Origin: Thermoplasmata archaeon
GTDB taxonomy: Archaea > Thermoplasmatota > Thermoplasmata > Thermoplasmatales > Thermoplasmataceae
Reading direction: 5' to 3'
Assembly (NCBI GenBank): GCA_021792595.1
Contig: JAJYUI010000005.1
Coordinates: 1 to 34,239, forward strand
DNA length: 34,239 nucleotides
Part shown: in pieces, positions 29,018 to 34,239 of the stretch
Position numbering within the stretch: the stretch's first letter is position 1
Layout: every line of letters starts with the position of its first letter
Made by a program: the position numbers and the translations under genes
Notes under the pieces: generated by a model
Seen by the model: only the letters and a program-made list of their open reading frames with translations
Told to the model about the DNA's origin: nothing
The model's database searches: none

Positions 29018-29864
29018 ATGAGTGAAACAAGGAACAGCATGCTGGAAACAATAGGTAATACTCCAACTGGTCTGGCCAGGACACATCAGTGCCTAAGTCC
29101 AGAACTTATTGATCAAGCCAGAGTTCCGGAACCCGGGGCCCAGCATAAGGGGCAGAGTTGCAGCCTCTAACGGAGGGGGCAGAAAAACTTGGAAAACTGA
29201 TACCAGGAGATACGGTGGTTGAGAGAACAAGTAGGAATATGGGAAATGGACTGGCAATAGCATGCAGGCCGAAGGAGAGAAACCTGGATTTGTGTCAGGA
29301 GAAGATATATGACTTGTAGGAGAAAAAACCATGGAAATTGCATCTGGGCAGGGATCATGCAGACCGGATCAATTCAATAATCCGGCAAATGCCGCAACTC
29401 ACGAATTTACAATCGGAGACGAAATATGGGAACAGTCAGGAGGATAGATAGATTCGTTTGTATCATGCATCAGTTCAGGCGGTACATTCACGGGTATTGC
29501 CAGAACCCAGAAGAAACACAAGCCATCCATACTTTGCCATCCACCTGAGCCACCTGACGCGCCATATCTATCCGGGAGGCAAGTGAAATACGCAAGACAC
29601 AGGATACAGGGCGAAGGATATGCATTCGGACAACAATTCTGGGATGAATCCTTGTCGATGATTATCTAACCGTGACAGATGAGGAAGCTATGGACATGGC
29701 GTGAAGACCTGCATCAGAGGGATCGATTTTCGCTGGTTTTTCCGGCCGGAGCTAATGTTACAGGCGCTCTGAAACTGAATGATATTGTTGGGCCTGAAGG
29801 CAATTTTGTTCCAGTTCTGCTCGATCCAGGCTTAAAATACCTTTCCACGCATCGATTTCCATAG
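29018..29864 (+). pseudogene. Decayed cysteine synthase (O-acetylserine sulfhydrylase family)
   Basis: Frame-switching reading gives MSETRNSMLETIGNTPTGLAR..., AEKLGKLIPGDTVVERTSRNMGNGLAIA, FNNPANAATHEFTIGDEIWEQSGG*IDSFVSCISSGGTFTGIARTQKKHKPSI, PPDAPYLSGRQVKYARHRIQGEGYAFGQQFWDESL, VTDEEAMDMA*, GANVTGALKLNDIVGPEGNFVPVLLDPGLKYLST. Order and spacing match cysteine synthase; several stops and frameshifts. Confidence 0.88.
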
Positions 29865-29920
29865 ATTCCTGTTAATAGATCCAGGAAGATCTTCAAGAAA
29901 TGCTGAGGAAGTTACAGGTA

Positions 29921-29940
29921 TAATTTGTAATAATTTGTAA
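29921..29940. repeat. Perfect tandem decamer repeat upstream of the Rieske gene
   Basis: TAATTTGTAA TAATTTGTAA. Confidence 0.8.
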
Positions 29941-29978
29941 TAAGAAGTGTTAATAGTTAATATTATTATTAAATAACG

Positions 29979-29987
29979 TATAAATAA
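29979..29987 (+). promoter_or_regulatory. TATA-like box upstream of the Rieske/cyt b operon
   Basis: TATAAATAA about 25-30 nt upstream of the ATG at 30010. Confidence 0.45.
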
Positions 29988-30009
29988 ATAGGTAATATAT
30001 CTCTCGCAA

Positions 30010-30846
30010 ATGAAGGAAGGAATCACTAAAAATGGTTCTAACCGGGGGACCCAAGTTGATCCAACCAGGAGAACCTTCCTGAAGGGAGCGGCTCTGTCCA
30101 TCGGTGCACTTGTACTCGGCGGAGCATCCGCGGAACGCTTTTTCACACCGGAAAGCAGAAACAGTGCAGTGATGCAGTCATATCCAAAGGCAATTCTTGT
30201 AGATAGTGCGAACAATCCCGTGAAAGTTTCGCAGATACCGGCTGCGACGACCACTTCAGACAGTTATCCAATAATGGCATTCAATTATCCCCTCCAGAAT
30301 GAACCAAACATTATCATTAGACTGCATGGCGTAAAGATTCCAGGTTCTGGCGTTATCGTTGATGGAAGAGACAGTATCCTAGCACTCAGCGGGATATGCC
30401 AGCATCTTGGCTGCACAGTGCCGCTTCTTGACTACCACCCACATAATTCAATCCCATTTGAGGCTCAACTCATTGGATACACAAAGTCAAACTGGCCAGA
30501 ATACGGGCTCCTGTACTGTAAGTGTCATGGGAGCCAGTATGATCCCACTAAGGGGGCGGATAACCTTTATAATTCTGGACCTGCCCCAAGTCCTGCCAAT
30601 CACTCTCTTCCGCAGGTCATGCTCGAGACAGATTCGAGCGGCAATATATACGCAACCGGCATGAATCCGGCAAATGCTGTTATAAGGGGCCACCTCTGGC
30701 AGCCTAATGGTAAAGTTCATGGCCCGCAGGTGGAAGAAGAAAATCTTTCGGGAGGCACTGAACTGCTCTTTGACTCTGGACTCAACATGTACAAGACGAT
30801 CGTTGTTTCAAGCAGTAACGGACCTTGGCCAGGTGCACTGGAATGA
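30010..30846 (+). CDS. Rieske [2Fe-2S] protein with Tat-type signal
   Basis: TRRTFLKGAALSIGALVLGG Tat-like signal; cluster ligands in CQHLGC and CKCHGSQYD. Confidence 0.93.
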   Translation: MKEGITKNGSNRGTQVDPTRRTFLKGAALSIGALVLGGASAERFFTPESRNSAVMQSYPKAILVDSANNPVKVSQIPAATTTSDSYPIMAFNYPLQNEPNIIIRLHGVKIPGSGVIVDGRDSILALSGICQHLGCTVPLLDYHPHNSIPFEAQLIGYTKSNWPEYGLLYCKCHGSQYDPTKGADNLYNSGPAPSPANHSLPQVMLETDSSGNIYATGMNPANAVIRGHLWQPNGKVHGPQVEEENLSGGTELLFDSGLNMYKTIVVSSSNGPWPGALE

Positions 30847-32048
30847 GTGAAGCAAAAGAGCGTAACGAATACAGATTGGACAGGATATGGCAAGAGGAAA
30901 CGCCTCCTCCAGGTTCTTATACCATATCAATGCGTTCCATATCAAGGAAGGAACTGAGGATAGATTATTGGACAGGGGCATTTCTCATGGCTGCCTTCGG
31001 TTACCTTGCTATTTCTGGCGTTCTGGTATTTCTATATTATCAGCAGGGAAACCCGTATGGTTCCTCTGCTGCAATTATTAACGGAGTACCTCTGGGAAGC
31101 ATAATTCTCACATCACACCTCTATATGGCATATGCCATGGTTGCCCTTGTATATGTGCACATGTTCAGAAATTACTTCAAGGGAGCATACAGGGGAAAAT
31201 GGAGATGGCTTCAATGGATCACAGGAGTCATATTGTTCATACTGGTAAACATGATAGCAGTCCTTGGGTACCTGTTGCAGGAAACCTACATAGGAATATC
31301 TGCAACTCATGTCATGGAGATACTGGTACAGAGAAGCGTTGTTGGTAGGCTTTCCCCGGGACTGTCAAACTGGGTTATAGGATTGTTGGTCGGTAACGGG
31401 TCCACTGCTTCTGCCTTTGGACACATCCTGGCTCTTCACGTAGCTGCTGTAGGAGGACTCATAGGTCTTCTCATTTTAGTGCACTTTTTCTTGTTTGAAA
31501 AATCAGGCCCGCATGGCATAAGCAGTGATTCCAGTGACACTGTCCCGGCCAAGAATGAAAGGAACATACCATGGTTCCCGGCTAATGTTCTCTATACTGG
31601 ATTTGTTTCTCTACTATTCATAGGAGTTGTAATAATATTTTCTGCAGCGTTCATGCAGCATCTATTACCTTCATACGGGGTCTTGCAATACGGAGAGGTA
31701 CCATTTCCTGACTGGTACATCATGCCAGTTTACAAACTAATGGACCTAGCAGGATATGGTCTTTCAACCGGCGGTGTTCCCCTTGTCACGTTCTTCTTCC
31801 TATTCTTGCTCATAGTACCTTTCATAGACAAATACAGTGGATCGGGTGCACTTGATCGCCCCATGATAACCGGCTTTGGCGTATTCTTCCTCCTCGCGCT
31901 TCCCATAATGGCTTTCTGGGGCTATGCACAACCAGGTTTAACGCAAACCAGGATTCTGACAATGTACATGTGGTGGGGTATTACGTTTGTCTCATTTGTA
32001 ACAGTTTATGCGATGCGATTCGCCAAAAGGGATGTGGATGAAATATGA
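30843..32048 (+). CDS. Cytochrome b (b6/subunit IV-like single polypeptide)
   Basis: Heme His pairs H-x13-H (HLYMAYAMVALVYVH) and H-x14-H (HVAAVGGLIGLLILVH), Qo-site PDWY motif; ATG overlaps the Rieske stop (ATGA). Confidence 0.92.
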   Translation: MSEAKERNEYRLDRIWQEETPPPGSYTISMRSISRKELRIDYWTGAFLMAAFGYLAISGVLVFLYYQQGNPYGSSAAIINGVPLGSIILTSHLYMAYAMVALVYVHMFRNYFKGAYRGKWRWLQWITGVILFILVNMIAVLGYLLQETYIGISATHVMEILVQRSVVGRLSPGLSNWVIGLLVGNGSTASAFGHILALHVAAVGGLIGLLILVHFFLFEKSGPHGISSDSSDTVPAKNERNIPWFPANVLYTGFVSLLFIGVVIIFSAAFMQHLLPSYGVLQYGEVPFPDWYIMPVYKLMDLAGYGLSTGGVPLVTFFFLFLLIVPFIDKYSGSGALDRPMITGFGVFFLLALPIMAFWGYAQPGLTQTRILTMYMWWGITFVSFVTVYAMRFAKRDVDEI

Positions 32049-32245
32049 AATCCGGAACAGCAATCTTTGCAACGGTTGGAATTCAACTTGTTATTGACAT
32101 TTTCATGTGGTATTTTGCAACATCTGGCCCATATGCTTACCAGGCGTACTGGGCCATACTTCTGGCAGTGAACCTGATGCTTGTGGCCGTCGTTATGCTG
32201 ATAATACTCAGATATTACATAAGGAGTGGTGAGATACATGGATAG
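32045..32245 (+). CDS. Small membrane protein, 66 aa, two predicted TM helices
   Basis: ATGA overlap with cyt b stop; two hydrophobic segments. Confidence 0.75.
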   Translation: MKSGTAIFATVGIQLVIDIFMWYFATSGPYAYQAYWAILLAVNLMLVAVVMLIILRYYIRSGEIHG

Positions 32246-32576
32246 AAAATCGTTGTGGCTCTATTATGCTTCAATGATCGTTTACATGATTGGAGGTATA
32301 CCCCTTGTTCTTTATACACTCATAATTCGCCCCATAGCTGATATGTATAATGAACCTGTATCTGACATGACATCACCCGTATTTGGAAATTACAGTCTAT
32401 TTCTACGGAACCTCTTTATTGTTTCAACTATTTTCGTCACTTTCTCGCTACTTCTCTTCGTAGTTTCTGTCTACAGAACCAAGCATGATGGAAGAAGAAT
32501 CTCGGGCATGACTGTTTTCCTTCCTATTGCCTTATACATTTTTGGCTATTCTTTGCTGGGAGTGTCCGGAATATGA
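32238..32576 (+). CDS. Small membrane protein, about 112-116 aa, about three TM helices
   Basis: Overlaps the preceding gene; ATG at 32238 or GTG at 32226 possible; hydrophobic segments. Confidence 0.72.
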   Translation: MDRKSLWLYYASMIVYMIGGIPLVLYTLIIRPIADMYNEPVSDMTSPVFGNYSLFLRNLFIVSTIFVTFSLLLFVVSVYRTKHDGRRISGMTVFLPIALYIFGYSLLGVSGI

Positions 32577-32806
32577 GAATTTCACGTACAGCGAGTGAAA
32601 ACGTAGAGAGGAGGGCAGGAGGCATGAAGGCTATAGCGGGCGTAATCCTGCTGATAATATCTGTGCCAGTATTTTTGCTGTATAAGTATATGCCAACCAT
32701 AAATGCACAGATCGGGCCACATCAGATTGCAAGCTGGATAGCTGTTACACTGTCATTTATTGGATTCATGCTGCTCATCATTGGTGCTGGTGAGATGGAT
32801 GTTTGA
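32573..32806 (+). CDS. Small membrane protein, 77 aa, two predicted TM helices
   Basis: ATGA overlap with the preceding gene; two hydrophobic segments. Confidence 0.7.
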   Translation: MRISRTASENVERRAGGMKAIAGVILLIISVPVFLLYKYMPTINAQIGPHQIASWIAVTLSFIGFMLLIIGAGEMDV

Positions 32807-33382
32807 GCCGTCGGGTGGGCTTTCCTCTGCGGTTACCTTAACAAAACCGTCTGAAGTCTCTACTCGATCAACCTTATAGTCAAACGCACTGAGAAAACCC
32901 TTCAATCCCTCAGAAGTGCAGATAGCGGCCTGGTGACTGTTACCAACACCTGACATGACTATTTTCACCATTTTTCCACTTATGCTTATGTCAAGCATAT
33001 CTATGGGGATGAGATATCTGTAATTCCGTATAAAATCAGTAAATTCTCCCAAATCATTCACATACATACGCAATATGTTACCGAGAACAACTCCCCTGTC
33101 AAACCAGCTCTTGAGAACCGTGGATTCTGAATTCTTCAGGGACTGCCTGATGATGCTGTCAAGCAGAATACTTGGTACTGGAACCGCATTCATATCGTGC
33201 ATAATCTCAATAAGCTTCAGAGTCTTGAGCAAGTCTTCCAGCTTTATTCCAACCTTTTCAACTTCTGCATAAAGTGTTGCGGCCTCACTCAGGATTGAAC
33301 TGACCGTTTTTCCCTTAGACACAGCTTCTTCTTCAAGAACGTTTATTATGTCACTTTTCATGGAAATACTTAAGCGTGCCAT
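32753..33382 (-). CDS. Ribbon-helix-helix-like regulator with an uncharacterised C-terminal domain
   Basis: N-terminal MARLSISMKSDIINVLEEEAVSKGKTVSSILSEAATLY resembles RHH/CopG; 209 aa; convergent with and overlapping the membrane-protein operon. Confidence 0.65.
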   Translation of the reverse strand: MARLSISMKSDIINVLEEEAVSKGKTVSSILSEAATLYAEVEKVGIKLEDLLKTLKLIEIMHDMNAVPVPSILLDSIIRQSLKNSESTVLKSWFDRGVVLGNILRMYVNDLGEFTDFIRNYRYLIPIDMLDISISGKMVKIVMSGVGNSHQAAICTSEGLKGFLSAFDYKVDRVETSDGFVKVTAEESPPDGSNIHLTSTNDEQHESNK

Positions 33383-33482
33383 TCAGGTGTCACTTCTTCT
33401 ATTATTGTTTTTGTATAGCAATTAGTTGGAAAATACTTTTGGAAGATTACATGAATGCCATCACATTACCACCTGTATATCA

Positions 33483-33647
33483 TTAGATTGCAGAAAGAAA
33501 AGCATCTGGAATAATCTCTGCCATCTTTCTTAGCCTGACGTCATATGAATTCCGTCTTGAAATGCTTTTTCCATTCAGTTTGAGTTTGCCCATGAACTCG
33601 TACTCTTCTCACCAGATTATTTCATCATTCAGAGTTAGATGCTTCAT
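33483..33647 (-). pseudogene. Short interrupted coding remnant
   Basis: Minus strand reads MKHLTLNDEIIW*EEYEFMGKLKLNGKSISRRNSYDVRLRKMAEIIPDAFLSAI*; one in-frame TGA. Family not recognised. Confidence 0.3.
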
Positions 33648-33709
33648 AAGTAATAGGACCAAATATGGCATTTAGAGAATGATGGGGAACTAGACCATTG
33701 TTATAGTTA

Positions 33710-33729
33710 CGGCTCACGGCATACCCAAT
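33710..33729 (+). repeat. Candidate attR (partial copy of tRNA-Phe 3' end)
   Basis: CGGCTCACGGCATACCCAAT, direct orientation relative to tRNA-Phe 3' end at 28668-28686. Confidence 0.5.
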
Positions 33730-33838
33730 TTTGCTCATTTATTGTGATATTTCCAATTGCACTATCCGTTTGGTTTAACCTCTCTCGTCTCGTTCGTACA
33801 ACATCGCATATCCATCTGTTCGGAAGGAATGAGACTGT

Positions 33839-34057
33839 TCACACAATGGGCGTCATCGTGGCGTCATGATCTGCCATGCTGTATTCAGGGTTGTCGGGCG
33901 AGAGCTTGGTGCCAAGGAGAATCATAACCCTTGAGTTTCCCGCAAAGGATGTGTCCGTTCCTGTTACTTTAACTCTGTCCCCAACAGCGAGTTGTTCAGT
34001 GCACTGGATCGCAATGTTGATACCTTGAAATCTTGCTATACCCTTAAAGAAAGCCAT
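33839..34057 (-). CDS. Small protein with possible OB-fold (NfeD- or TRAM-like)
   Basis: MAFFKGIARFQGINIAIQCTEQLAVGDRVKVTGTDTS has a beta-rich GDxVxV pattern; RBS-like AAGGT upstream. Family uncertain. Confidence 0.4.
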   Translation of the reverse strand: MAFFKGIARFQGINIAIQCTEQLAVGDRVKVTGTDTSFAGNSRVMILLGTKLSPDNPEYSMADHDATMTPIV

Positions 34058-34061
34058 TTGA

Positions 34062-34154
34062 TACCTTAAACTGGTAGATTTTGAGGCCTTAAAAGAAGGC
34101 CATTTAAGGTATTAACCTGTTAAATTTTAATGCCTTAACCTAAGGTATTAACCT
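34062..34154. repeat. Nested direct and inverted repeats
   Basis: TAAGGTATTAACCT twice (34105-34118, 34141-34154; 36-nt period); GGCCTT-AAAAG-AAGGCC inverted repeat (34085-34101); imperfect TAAMCTGKTA..GCCTTAA copies. Confidence 0.75.
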
Positions 34155-34210
34155 CGCAAAAACAAAAGTACAAAACGCAATTTTTCCCGCATTTCAGAGG
34201 GTTTTATCAA

Positions 34211-34233
34211 TACACTCTTATGACAAGAGTGTA
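34211..34233. repeat. Perfect 9-bp inverted repeat
   Basis: TACACTCTT-ATGAC-AAGAGTGTA. Confidence 0.8.
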
Positions 34234-34239
34234 GAGATC

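Noticed and set aside
29093-29332. 79-aa minus-strand ORF
   Set aside because: Lies antisense to the cysteine synthase pseudogene, whose plus-strand similarity is far stronger.
34062-34154. CRISPR-like array
   Set aside because: Only two 14-bp copies with overlapping palindromes and no spacer-like unique segments of constant length; not enough for a CRISPR call.

Overview
This is a 34.2 kb archaeal window, probably euryarchaeal and Thermoplasmata-like judging from gene content. It begins and ends with GATC, as expected for a partial Sau3AI/MboI library insert. Main contents: a truncated APH-type kinase; a minus-strand RNase P RNA missed by ORF calling; GINS; a TatD-like hydrolase; sat plus an Fe-S type APS reductase, divergent from a phosphosulfolactate synthase (ComA) fused to a winged helix and followed by cobyric acid synthase; tRNA-Pro; a slipin; a 10-gene minus-strand RNA-processing/translation cluster (Rrp4-Rrp41-Rrp42-L37Ae-RpoP-Pus10-L21e-RpoF-DUF655-KsgA, with the short RpoP absent from the ORF track); MqnD plus aldehyde dehydrogenase; icd; fhs; a MenB/BadI-like crotonase plus hydroxyacyl-CoA dehydrogenase; purA-hutU; cytidine deaminase; MscS; tRNA-Phe; and a five-gene Rieske/cytochrome b operon with three tiny membrane proteins. 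The strongest leads are: (1) a compact sulfate -> APS -> sulfite -> phosphosulfolactate gene set with an enzyme-wHTH fusion and a palindromic divergent promoter; (2) a possible island of about 5 kb bounded by tRNA-Phe and a copy of its 3' end, carrying the Rieske/cyt b operon; (3) a heavily decayed cysteine synthase pseudogene inside that island; (4) an interrupted RibD/DHFR-like gene; (5) nested repeats at the right end. All calls come from reading the sequence and ORF translations; no database search was run.
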